A DNA stretch of 64,000 nt, taken from Lelliottia sp. JS-SCA-14 (GTDB lineage Bacteria > Pseudomonadota > Gammaproteobacteria > Enterobacterales > Enterobacteriaceae). The DNA is taken from NCBI RefSeq assembly GCF_035593345.1, contig NZ_CP141606.1, forward strand, positions 62,001 to 126,000, read 5' to 3'. Position 1 is the first letter of the stretch; each line of letters begins with the position of its first letter. Made by a program: the position numbers and the translations under genes. The notes under the pieces were generated by a model. The model searched no databases. It was not told the DNA's origin and saw only the letters and a program-made list of their open reading frames with translations. Below are positions 48,007 through 56,532 of this stretch, piece by piece.

Positions 48007-48852
48007 ATGTGGGGCATACACAGAGAAAGCTGCAGAAACTGCGGACAGCTGGTTGTAAAAGCACAGAAAGCGCTGGAAGGATATGGTGATAGCGCAGCGG
48101 GGTACAGATTGTCCTATAAGGATATCTTCCCGCAAGATTACGCGAATGCTGACGCTATAATGAAGGGGCTGGATGCGGGAAGCATTACGCGTGATGCGGC
48201 GATTAAAGGGATTGTCGCCAACAATCCGGGTAAGACGTGGGATGAGGTTGCTAGAACTTACGATGATGCAATGCAGACTCATGCGATTGTTAGCATCATT
48301 GCTGGAATGAAAGGCGTTGATTCTGTTGTACCAAAAACAACTGTGGTTGAAACAGCTTCCGGACAAAAGGTAATAATAAAAACAACCGGTAATGTAGCTG
48401 AAGTGACTTACCCTGATGGTATCAGTTTTAAGATAAATCAGCCCGCACATCTTTCAACATTGGATGGTTACTCGCAGAAAAAGGGCATCTCAGGAGCGCA
48501 CAATGCTGATACCTTTAATAAGGCCGTTGCTGATAATGGTGTGAAAGTTCTATCCCAGGAGCCTGATGTTGATGGTATTACATATGTTAAATATCAAGTG
48601 CCAGCGAAAGATAGAGCTGGTAATATTATTGGCTATAAAAATGATGTTTTAGAAAAAATAATTTACGATCCGAAAGTTTACAGTGATGAAAAAATATTGA
48701 GTTGGGGTCAGCAAGCGGCAGCAAGTGGTTATCAAGATGCTATTAAATCTGGGAAGAGAGAGTATACGGCAACAGCTGGTGGTCTTAATTTCCAGGTGTA
48801 TGTGAATCCCAAGACTGGCACAGTAACTAACTTTTTTCCGGTGACGAAATGA
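48007..48852 (+). CDS. Orphan CdiA-CT module: pre-toxin fragment plus second toxin domain
   Basis: This 281-codon frame starts without a clear Shine-Dalgarno. Residues ~12-100 copy the cdiA pre-toxin (repeat 48040-48305). Residues ~101-281 form a different toxin: GISGAHNADTFNKAVADNGV, YKNDVLEKIIYDPKVYSDEK and ATAGGLNFQVYVNPKTGTVT. The family is common in CdiA-CTs; I suspect an RNase (tRNase-type) but am not sure. With no secretion domain it is silent unless recombined onto cdiA. It overlaps its immunity gene by four bases. Confidence 0.75.
   Translation: MWGIHRESCRNCGQLVVKAQKALEGYGDSAAGYRLSYKDIFPQDYANADAIMKGLDAGSITRDAAIKGIVANNPGKTWDEVARTYDDAMQTHAIVSIIAGMKGVDSVVPKTTVVETASGQKVIIKTTGNVAEVTYPDGISFKINQPAHLSTLDGYSQKKGISGAHNADTFNKAVADNGVKVLSQEPDVDGITYVKYQVPAKDRAGNIIGYKNDVLEKIIYDPKVYSDEKILSWGQQAAASGYQDAIKSGKREYTATAGGLNFQVYVNPKTGTVTNFFPVTK
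48040..48305 (+). repeat. Pre-toxin direct repeat, copy 2 (orphan module)
   Basis: Near-identical to 45615-45880 at a fixed offset of 2425 bases. Recombination between copies would delete the EndoU cassette and everything up to 48040, and place the second toxin on cdiA in frame. Confidence 0.93.
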
Positions 48853-49199
48853 ACGAGTATATTTTCGAAAAAATAGATTATGACAATGATAACTTGTGGG
48901 TGATAAAAGAGTTTTTTAACTCATTACACCTACAAAATCGGCTCGTTTATGGAGTGGATAATATTATCAAAAAATGTGGATTTGTGATTAATGAGACATA
49001 TTGTCATTATCCAGACTTTGAGAGTATAGATCCTGATTTCCATTTTGAAGGTATTATGTTTGGTGTTTGGGAGGGGGAGATTATAGTCTCTGAAGAAATT
49101 GGTTTTAAATACACTCGCTTAGCCTGCGAATATTATCTTAAACTTCACCCTGATGATTCAGAAAATATCAAACATTTGTTATCAAAGCTTTCAACTTGA
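48849..49199 (+). CDS. Immunity protein of the orphan CdiA-CT
   Basis: This 116-residue protein is rich in acidic and aromatic residues (MNEYIFEKIDYDNDNLWVIK; EGIMFGVWEGEIIVSEEIGF). It overlaps the preceding toxin frame by ATGA, the usual toxin/immunity coupling. It resembles proteins annotated as CdiI for RNase toxins; the exact family is not certain. AT-rich like its toxin. Confidence 0.7.
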   Translation: MNEYIFEKIDYDNDNLWVIKEFFNSLHLQNRLVYGVDNIIKKCGFVINETYCHYPDFESIDPDFHFEGIMFGVWEGEIIVSEEIGFKYTRLACEYYLKLHPDDSENIKHLLSKLST

Positions 49200-49272
49200 T
49201 AAAAGAGATCTCAACCATCTGACCAAGAACTAAGACTGTAAGACATTGGTTGCGGGCTGCTTATAAGCAGTC

Positions 49273-49653
49273 TTAAGGACACGGAGGATCTTTGAGCAGT
49301 TTCGTAATAACTAGGCAACCCGGTATCACCCGTACATCCAGCGGAGTGCCGGTGGTAAACCCGGCTTCTTCCATCCAGTGGCCGTTCAGGAGCAGGCTGG
49401 CGCTGCGGGTATAGCGCCTGATTTTCTTGGTTTTGCGATCGAAATGGCGGATGTTGACATAACATATCGTCATACGCCGTAAGGTTTTAGAAACACGTTC
49501 CGCTTTCTCTTCTACCTGAGGTATTGCGTTCTCTTTATGCAAACGGCGAGCGCCATTATTGCGTACCGCTTCGCGATTTCTGGAAATATATTCCAAAGTT
49601 TAAGAATCTGTTTTGGCAATAATCACTTCTGGCTTAGTATTTGTGTCAGCCAT
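49273..49653 (-). pseudogene. symE: symE copy 1, inactivated SymE-like toxin
   Basis: The minus strand reads MADTNTKPEVIIAKTDS, then TAA (49602-49600), then TLEYISRNREAVRNNGARRL and on to a normal SymE core (YTRSASLLLNGHWMEEAGFT). The intact copy at 53826 has GAA where this one has TAA, so one G-to-T change stops it after 17 codons. It also has an insertion and a shortened, different C-terminus (LLKDPPCP). A LexA box lies upstream at 49800. Confidence 0.85.
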
Positions 49654-49724
49654 ATACAACTCATATTTAGTTGTTTGTGGTTAGCGGTGTAAGGATGCGC
49701 TAACACCTTTACACCGCGTTCTTT
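49641..49724 (+). ncRNA. symR-like antisense RNA remnant of symE copy 1
   Basis: On the plus strand a TAGTAT -10 (49635-49640) is followed by sequence antisense to the symE start and a hairpin GCGGTGTAAGG/CCTTTACACCGC (49684-49717) ending in a weak T tract. It parallels the symR candidate at 54272. Confidence 0.5.
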
Positions 49725-49972
49725 AATAATCTGAATTTATCGTCTTATATTACTTTCCTGTTGCGGCTTTACGGTTGTTTCTCTGTGCCCATTATACCTT
49801 ACTGAATAAAAATACAGTGCATGATTAACGGGCAATGTTAAAAACTACGATGCTGCTTCAGGAATTAATATCAATTCATGTAACGTTACGTTTTTAATAA
49901 TTCGGTTAACACATTCCTTAATATTTCAGATACTCCCACTTTACGTATTCGACCCACAGGAAACTAACAGCA
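49654..49972. promoter_or_regulatory. symE copy 1 promoter region with LexA box; otherwise no gene
   Basis: TACTGAATAAAAATACAGTG at 49800-49819 is a CTG-N10-CAG LexA box, and TATAAT on the minus strand (49796-49791) is the -10. The rest, to 49972, is AT-rich with no coding signal; its first ~50 bases beyond the box resemble those beyond the second symE box. Confidence 0.75.
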
Positions 49973-52900
49973 TATTGCCTCCCTCGACCACAGCATCCTG
50001 TGGTGGGAAAAGCGACCATCAGCGGCAACACCGTGGTCATCGCCGGGCGGGATGTGAACTCAGAAGCCGCGCAGGGAGACATCGGCGTTGTGGCGGGTCG
50101 CGACGTGAATCTCACTACCGCCACGGAAAGCGATTACTACTACAAAGAGCGGACCAAAACCAAGAGCGGTTTCCTCAGCAAAAAAACCACGCACACCATC
50201 GAGGAGAGCAGCGCCACCCATGAAAGCGGCACGCTGCTGAGCGGGGATAATGTGCAGGTTGCGGCGGGGAATAACCTGCTGGTGAAAGGCTCCGGCGTGG
50301 TCGGGGATGATCAGGTCACGCTCAGGGCCGGTAACAACGTCGATATTGTGGCGGCGACCAACAGCAATACGGACTGGCGCTTCAAAGAAGAGAAGAAAAG
50401 CGGCCTGATGGGCTCGGGCGGCATCGGCTTCACCATTGGCAGCAGCAAATCGACGCACGATCTGCGTGAGAAGGGAACGACGCAAAGCCAGAGCTTCAGC
50501 ACCGTCGGTTCGACGGGCGGCAACGTGGATATTTCTGCCGGAAACCAGGCGCATATCGGCGGCGCCGATCTGGTGGCCGGGAAAGATTTAAACCTCAGCG
50601 GCAGCAGCGTCATCATCGAACCAGGACACGACAAACGTACCCGCGATGAAACCTTCGAGCAGAAGAAAAGCGGGCTGACGGTCGCGCTGTCTGGCACAGT
50701 GGGTGGTGCGATTAACAACGCGGTGAGTGCGGCGCAGGATGCGCATGAGGAGAGCGATGGGCGACTGGCGGCGTTGCAGGCGACTAAAACTGCGCTGTCC
50801 GGTGTGCAGGCCGGGCAGGCGGTGGACATGGCCGCGACCACTGGCGATCCGAATGCGCTGGGGGTGGCCCTCTCACTCACCACGCAAAAATCGAAATCAG
50901 AACAGCACGCGCAGAGCGATGCGGTGACGGGCAGCACGCTGAACGCGGGCAATAACCTCTCCATCACCGCGAACGGGAAAGGCAGCGGCCCGAACAGCGG
51001 CGATATCGTGATTGCAGGCAGCCAGCTGAAAGCGGGCGGCGACACCACACTGGATGCGCAGAACGATATTCTGCTGAGCGGTGCGGCGAATACTCAGCAG
51101 TCGAGCGGCAAGAACAGCAGCAGCGGCGGCGGTGTGGGCGTGAGTATCGGTGGGGGCGGCAACGGTGCGGGCATCAGCGTGTTCGCCAACGTCAACGCGG
51201 CCCATGGGAAAGATAAGGGCAACGGCACTGACTGGACCGAGACCACAATAGACAGCGGCAAAACCGTCACCATCAAGAGCGGAAACGACACCGTACTCGA
51301 CGGGGCGCAGGTCAACGGCAATAAAATTGTCGCCGACGTCGGTCATGACCTGCTGATGAGCAGCCAGCAGGACACCAACAAGTACGACAGCAAGCAGACC
51401 AGCGTGGCGGCAGGCGGCAGCTTTACCTTCGGCACGATGTCTGGCTCCGGCTACATCAACGCCAGCCAGGACAAGATGAAGAGCCGCTTCGACTCGGTCG
51501 CCGAGCAGACCGGGCTGTTTGCCGGTGACGGCGGCTTCGACATCACTGTCGGTAACCACACCCAGCTCGACGGGGCGGTCATCGCATCCACGGCAACGGC
51601 GGATAAAAACAGCCTCGATACCGGGATGCTGGGCTTCAGCGACCTGCACAACGAAGCCGATTTCAAAACCCAGCACTCGGGCATCAGTCTGAGCGGCGGC
51701 GGCAGCTTCGGGGATGAATTCCAGGGCAACATGCCGGGCGGGATGATTTCAGCGGCGGGCAACAAAGGCCACGCGGAGGGCACCACCCAGGCGGCAATCG
51801 CGGACGGCACGATAACCATTCGTGACAAGGCCAGCCAGAAACAGGACGTGGCAGACCTGAGCCGCGACACGGAGCACGCCAACGACAGCATCAGCCCGAT
51901 ATTCGATAAGGAAAAAGAACAGAACCGCCTGAAAGCGGTGGGGATGATCAGCGAAATCGGCAGCCAGGTAGCGGACATTGCGCGGACGCAGGGGGATCTG
52001 AACGGACTGAAAGAGGCAAAAGATAAATACGGCGATCTTCCGGCGAATGCGACGGAAGAACAGCGTCTGGCATATCTGGCGAAACTGCGTGCCACACCGG
52101 AATACCAGGGTGAGATGAAGAAGTTCGGCACCGGCAGCGATATCCAGCGCGGTATCCAGGCGGCCACAGCAGCGTTGCAGGGACTGGCGGGCGGCAATAT
52201 CGGTGGTGCGCTGGCGGGGGCATCGGCGCCGGAGCTGGCGCATCTGCTGAAATCAACGGAAGGTGATCCGGCAGTCAACGCGATAGCGCATGCGATCCTG
52301 GGTGGTGCTGTGGCGGCTATTCAGGGCAATAGTGCAGCGGCAGGAGCCGTGGGTGCGGCATCCGGTGAGGTGATTGCGAGAGCCATTGCCGGGATTTATT
52401 ACCCTGATGTAAAAATGTCTGATCTGACGGAAGAACAGAAGCAGACCATCAGTTCGCTGGCGAGTATTTCGGCAGGTATAGCAGGTGGGCTTGCGGGTGG
52501 CAATACGGCTGGCGCAGCTGCCGGGGCGGGGGCTGGGAAGAATGCGGTTGAGAATAATGCGCTGAGTGATATTGCACAGGCGCAGTCTGAAGGTAAGACG
52601 CTAGAGCAGAAGGCCGGTGAGCAGGTTGAAGCCGAAAACGAGCGTTATAAGAAGGCAAACTGCGGCGGCATCAGCGCCGAAGCCTGCACGGTGAAGATGT
52701 ACGAAGAGCGGCGTGAAGCGCTGAAAGAAACGGTGTCGCTGAGCGCTGACTTCGTACCTGTCGTGGGTGATATCAAGAGTTTTGCGGAAGCGCAGTCGGC
52801 GCTGGATTACCTGGCAGCTGCGATAGGGATTATTCCTGGCGCAGGTGATGCTGCCGGTAAGGCCATCAAGGCGGCTGAAACAGCCCTGAAGAAAGGTGAT

Positions 52901-53350
52901 GTGGCGGAAGCATCCAAGCTAATCAATAAAGCCAGCGATGAAATTCAGGCAGTTAAGCCGCTAGATGTTGGTTCATATAAAGAACTTAAAGATCGTTCTG
53001 TAGTTGGTGATGGACTGGAACATGATCATATCCCATCATTTGCTGCAATTCGTCAGGCAAAAGAAAATGAGCTGGGGAGAAAATTAACTCCAGCAGAAGA
53101 AAAAAGCCTATATAACAATGCAACAGCTATTGAAGTACCTAAAGATGTACATCAGGCTGGCCCTACTTATGGTGGTAAAAATACGCCATCCCAAGTAAAA
53201 CAAGATGCGATAAATCTTTGTGGTGCAGAATGTCGTGATACAGATGCACTGAGAAAGAATATGTTGGATCGGGGATATGATCCTAAACTTGTCGATGATG
53301 CAATAATCCAACTCAAGGAAAGGAATTCTCAAAAAGGAGTAATAAAATAA
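49973..53350 (+). pseudogene. 5'-truncated orphan cdiA with VENN pre-toxin and a third toxin domain
   Basis: The open frame runs 50000-53350 (1116 codons from a GTG without Shine-Dalgarno). It lacks signal, TPS and FHA-1 regions. It begins in a piece matching cdiA 42155-42200, loses one A there (four instead of five at 50008), then jumps to sequence matching cdiA ~43200, so it is an internally deleted copy. FHA-2 repeats follow, then a VENN pre-toxin ([13 protein letters not shown], near residue 850) and a toxin with [20 protein letters not shown] and [20 protein letters not shown], possibly an HNH-like or other metal nuclease. It is probably a silent donor cassette. Confidence 0.75.
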
Positions 53351-53781
53351 TGTTGATATGGAATGAATTTATTAAGTTGTTAGGTTGCTCAAAATTTGAT
53401 AGTCAATTTTTTAATATTTCAAGTAATTTTAATGAGTTGCCTAAGATCGAGGAGAGTGTTTTAGGTGACAGGAATTATTACTCGTTTTTACAGTCAGGTG
53501 TTTTGTTTTTATTAGAAGATGAAGTTGTAGATCAGATTACTTTTTATGCAAAGAAGGATGAGGGTTTTTTTGAGTATAAAGGGGAGTTGCCAGTATCAAT
53601 TGATAGTTCGGAGCAAGAGGCTGTTCAAATATTAGGTTGGCCATTGTCTTCAGGTGGTGGAAAAACGGATGCACTTATGGGTTATATTGATCGTTGGATA
53701 AAGTATGAAAATGAGGAGTATTCACTTCATTTACAGTTTAATCAGAATGATAATTTATCCAGAGTTACTATCATGAGATAA
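53350..53781 (+). CDS. Putative immunity protein of the VENN-type orphan toxin
   Basis: This 143-residue acidic protein (MLIWNEFIKLLGCSKFDSQF; later DQITFYAKKDEG) starts at the last base of the preceding stop codon (TAATG). It is very AT-rich compared with the FHA-2 part. Position and size mark it as the cognate immunity protein; I do not recognise the family. Confidence 0.65.
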   Translation: MLIWNEFIKLLGCSKFDSQFFNISSNFNELPKIEESVLGDRNYYSFLQSGVLFLLEDEVVDQITFYAKKDEGFFEYKGELPVSIDSSEQEAVQILGWPLSSGGGKTDALMGYIDRWIKYENEEYSLHLQFNQNDNLSRVTIMR

Positions 53782-53825
53782 ATATAAAGTCCCGCCCTTA
53801 TCCGGCGGGAATTATTAACCTAATA

Positions 53826-54284
53826 TCACACCGCCTCAAGCACCACCTTCGCTGCCACTCCCGTCAAAAACCGCCTCACCTGCTCCTGCTCTTTCTCCGG
53901 CAAACGGCTGATCTTGTTCAGGTCTTTCATAAAAGAAGTCTCTTCCGGACGAGTAGTGATCACCAGGCACCCCGGCATCACCCGTACATCCAGTGGGGTA
54001 CCAGTGGTAAACCCGGCTTCTTCCATCCAGTGGCCGTTCAGGCGCAGGCTGGCGCTGCGGGTGTAGCGCCGGGTTCTCTCGGTCTTGCGATCGTAGTGGC
54101 GGGTACTGACATAACTCACCGTCATACGTCGTACGCTTTTAGAAATCCCTTTTGCTTTCTTTTCAACAGCACGAACGCCATTTTTGCGTACCGCTTCGCG
54201 GTTTCTGGAAATATTGGCCAAAGTTTCAGAATCTGTTTTGGAAATAATCACTTCTGGCTTAATATCGCTGTCAGCCATATTCAA
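53826..54284 (-). CDS. symE: SymE type I toxin, intact copy
   Basis: This 152-residue SymE-family protein with an AbrB-like fold has the core RYTRSASLRLNGHWMEEAGF and TPLDVRVMPGCLVIT plus a C-terminal helical extension. In E. coli SymE is induced by SOS and acts on nucleic acids (RNA degradation or nucleoid condensation have been reported). The AAGGAG-like signal (CAAGGAG) precedes the start, and a LexA box at 54374 and antisense symR candidate match the E. coli arrangement. Confidence 0.85.
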   Translation of the reverse strand: MNMADSDIKPEVIISKTDSETLANISRNREAVRKNGVRAVEKKAKGISKSVRRMTVSYVSTRHYDRKTERTRRYTRSASLRLNGHWMEEAGFTTGTPLDVRVMPGCLVITTRPEETSFMKDLNKISRLPEKEQEQVRRFLTGVAAKVVLEAV

Positions 54285-54352
54285 CTCCTTGATAGTTGTT
54301 TGTGGTTAGCGGTATACAGGTGGTGACACACCTTTATGCCGCGATCTCTTTT
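54272..54352 (+). ncRNA. symR: SymR-like antisense RNA
   Basis: The plus strand has TTTGGA (54237) and TAATAT (54260-54265) with a 17-base spacer, then about 80 bases covering the symE start codon and ribosome site. It ends with a long hairpin (GCGGTATA...TATGCCGC, 54310-54343) followed by a T-rich tract. Size, position and terminator agree with E. coli SymR, which represses symE translation. Confidence 0.68.
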
Positions 54353-54364
54353 TTAGCTGCCCCC

Positions 54365-54393
54365 ATTATACCGAACTGAATAAAAATACAGTG
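54365..54393 (-). promoter_or_regulatory. LexA box and promoter of symE
   Basis: AACTGAATAAAAATACAGTG (54374-54393) is a CTG-N10-CAG LexA box overlapping a minus-strand -35, with TATAAT at 54370-54365 as -10 and a 17-base spacer. Confidence 0.82.
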
Positions 54394-54454
54394 CCTTGTT
54401 TACGGGAAAAATTAAAAAATGCGAGGCGGATTCAGGAAAACAAATAACCATAAA

Positions 54455-54485
54455 CAAAAAAAGACGACAGTGAGGTTTGTCGTCT
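54455..54485 (-). terminator. Terminator of the lipid-modification operon
   Basis: A perfect 8-bp stem AGACGACA/TGTCGTCT with an 8-base loop is followed on the minus strand by seven T residues, about 65 bases after the last gene of the operon. Confidence 0.85.
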
Positions 54486-54548
54486 AAAAGTGTGGCATAT
54501 AAGGACCTTCGGGCCAGGGTCTCTCGTTTTGAACTATGTATTAAAGTC

Positions 54549-55508
54549 TCAGGTAATCGCCAGCCGCAGCCCCAGATCCTGCGGATACGGATCGAAATAG
54601 TTTTGCGTCAGAAGATAGTTGTCAGGATGCTCGGCCAGATAATGCTTGAGCAACGTGAGCGGGGCGAGGATCGGCAGCTGCCCGGCGCGGTAGTTGAGGA
54701 TCACTTCGCGCAGCTCCAGGCGCTGGCGGGCGTTGAGCTGTTCGCGGAAATAGCCCTGGATGTGCATCAGCACGTTGGTGTGGTTTTTACGTGAGGCGGG
54801 CTGCTTCATGATCGCCATCAGCTTGTCGCGGTAGGCCACAAAAAACGCCTCCAGATCCTGCCACTCGTGCATCGACGCCACGAACGGGCCGATCTCGCGG
54901 TACGCCGCCTGGTTATGGGCCAGCAGCTGCAGTTTGTAGCGGCTGTGATACGCCAGCAGCGCGCGGCGCGTCAGGCCTTTGGCGCGGATCGCGTTCAGCT
55001 CGTGCAGGGCAAAAATCCGCGCGATGAAGTTCTCGCGCAGGACCGGGTCGTGCAGCCGACCGTCTTCCTCCACCGGCAGCCACGGGTATTTTGCCTGCAT
55101 CGCGGCGGTGAACGCCCCGCTGCCCTCTTTCTGGCCAGGGTTGCCCGCTTCATCGTAGATCCGCACGCGTTCCATGCCGCAGCTCGGGGATTTGGCGCAG
55201 ACGATAAAGCCGTCGTAACCGGCGATCCCCGGCAAATAGCCCGCGGCGAAATCGGTCATTTTGTCGGTCACGTCTTCGTGCGGCGCGAAGGTAAAGCGCA
55301 CGCGCATGTCGCCGTCGGGCGCTTTCACCAGACGCAGCGCCGGGCGCGGAACGGGCAGGCCAATCGCCATCTCCGGGCAGACGGGTTTGAACGTCACCCA
55401 CTGCGCCAGGGCATCCATCAGGAAATTCATGCGTTTATGCCCGCCGTCGAACCGCACGGCTGAGCCCGTCAGACATCCGCTAATACCGAGCGTGGGTTTG
55501 GTGTTCAT
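54549..55508 (-). CDS. DUF523-DUF1722 protein, YbgA-like
   Basis: This 319-residue protein has an N-terminal DUF523 domain (GISGCLTGSAVRFDGGHKR; VCAKSPSCGMERVR with conserved cysteines) and a C-terminal DUF1722 domain (HSRYKLQLLAHNQ; ILNYRAGQLPILAPLTLLKH), the latter as in E. coli YbgA beside the photolyase gene. Function is unproven; the family travels with photolyases and light-responsive genes. It is the last gene of the operon and overlaps the DUF3833 gene by four bases. Confidence 0.87.
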   Translation of the reverse strand: MNTKPTLGISGCLTGSAVRFDGGHKRMNFLMDALAQWVTFKPVCPEMAIGLPVPRPALRLVKAPDGDMRVRFTFAPHEDVTDKMTDFAAGYLPGIAGYDGFIVCAKSPSCGMERVRIYDEAGNPGQKEGSGAFTAAMQAKYPWLPVEEDGRLHDPVLRENFIARIFALHELNAIRAKGLTRRALLAYHSRYKLQLLAHNQAAYREIGPFVASMHEWQDLEAFFVAYRDKLMAIMKQPASRKNHTNVLMHIQGYFREQLNARQRLELREVILNYRAGQLPILAPLTLLKHYLAEHPDNYLLTQNYFDPYPQDLGLRLAIT

Positions 55509-56050
55509 GGTGTTGCCCCCTTACTGTCTTTCCGGGTGAAGAAAAGCGTGACGGTGCCGACGTTGAAACCAAACTTCGTCATCGCGGTTTTATTGAAAAG
55601 ATGCGTGTCGTCCTGCAAATACATCCAGTCGTCGAAGTGCAACAGCCAGGTTTTGCCGTCGGCTTTGACGTTCATGCTGTAGCGCCAGTTGAAGGCGTTT
55701 CCCGCCGCCTGGCCTGTCGCCACGCCCTCGATATCCCCCGCACGACCTTCATAGCGATCGGCGCTGACGCGCCGGATGTGCCACACGCGCTGCTGCTTCT
55801 CGCCGTCGTCATACACAAACTGCTCGCTCAGGGTCAGGGTATCGGCCTGCACTTCGCCGTTCAGCGCCACGTGGAAGCGACGGATCTGCTTCCCGCTGCG
55901 GTCCTGCACCATGCCGAACGCTTCGGTCTGGCCCTGAAAATAACGGAAGATATCGAGTTTTGGCGTTTTGCCCTGATACTCGCTGATATCCGTGCTGCAG
56001 CCCGCCAGCAGCATCAGCGCCGCCAGACTGACCGCCAGAAAACGTTTCAT
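55505..56050 (-). CDS. DUF3833 family lipoprotein
   Basis: The 181-residue protein has a signal peptide and lipobox (LMLLAGC), then the DUF3833 pattern (DIFRYFQGQTEAFGMVQDRS; DDWMYLQDDTHLFNKTAMTK). It is probably anchored in the envelope. Start at MKRFLAVSLA is set by the lipoprotein signal. It overlaps both neighbours and belongs to a conserved cfa/DUF1365 gene cluster. Confidence 0.87.
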   Translation of the reverse strand: MKRFLAVSLAALMLLAGCSTDISEYQGKTPKLDIFRYFQGQTEAFGMVQDRSGKQIRRFHVALNGEVQADTLTLSEQFVYDDGEKQQRVWHIRRVSADRYEGRAGDIEGVATGQAAGNAFNWRYSMNVKADGKTWLLHFDDWMYLQDDTHLFNKTAMTKFGFNVGTVTLFFTRKDSKGATP

Positions 56051-56532
56051 GGTTGCCTCCCGACCAGCAGGTGGAAAAAGAGGATCAGCACCAGCCATCC
56101 CATCGCCATCCAGCTCAGGACGATGAAGGCCGGGGCCTGAAAGACGATCGCATCCAGACGCTCGCCGAGAAAATAGGCCACCGGGCCACCTGCGGTACCC
56201 ATCAGCACCAGCAGCCAGCGCGGCAGGGCGGTGGTGGTGGTGAGCTGGGTCCAGACGCAGGCGAACATCAGCCACAGGGCCATCATCCACAGCGGCAAAA
56301 TCCCTTCGCCGTTAAAACGCAGCAGGCCGGTCAACGACCAGAGCGTATCCAGAGAACTCCCCGCGACCGCCAGCAGAATGGCGTACAGTCGCTGGATTGG
56401 TTTGAGCATCAGGCAGGCCAGCAGCGCCAGCGCGAGCCACACCATCACCCCGCGCTCGCGAAAGATCACTACCATCGTCCAGTAAAAATCGAACGCGATG
56501 GCGAGGATGAAGACCTGCACGTGACGGTTCAT
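56047..56532 (-). CDS. DUF2878 family membrane protein
   Basis: This 161-residue protein has about five TM helices and the start [20 protein letters not shown], fitting DUF2878. It overlaps the genes on both sides by four bases, so all are translated from one mRNA. Function unknown; it occurs with Cfa-like enzymes in light and singlet-oxygen regulons. Confidence 0.85.
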   Translation of the reverse strand: MNRHVQVFILAIAFDFYWTMVVIFRERGVMVWLALALLACLMLKPIQRLYAILLAVAGSSLDTLWSLTGLLRFNGEGILPLWMMALWLMFACVWTQLTTTTALPRWLLVLMGTAGGPVAYFLGERLDAIVFQAPAFIVLSWMAMGWLVLILFFHLLVGRQP

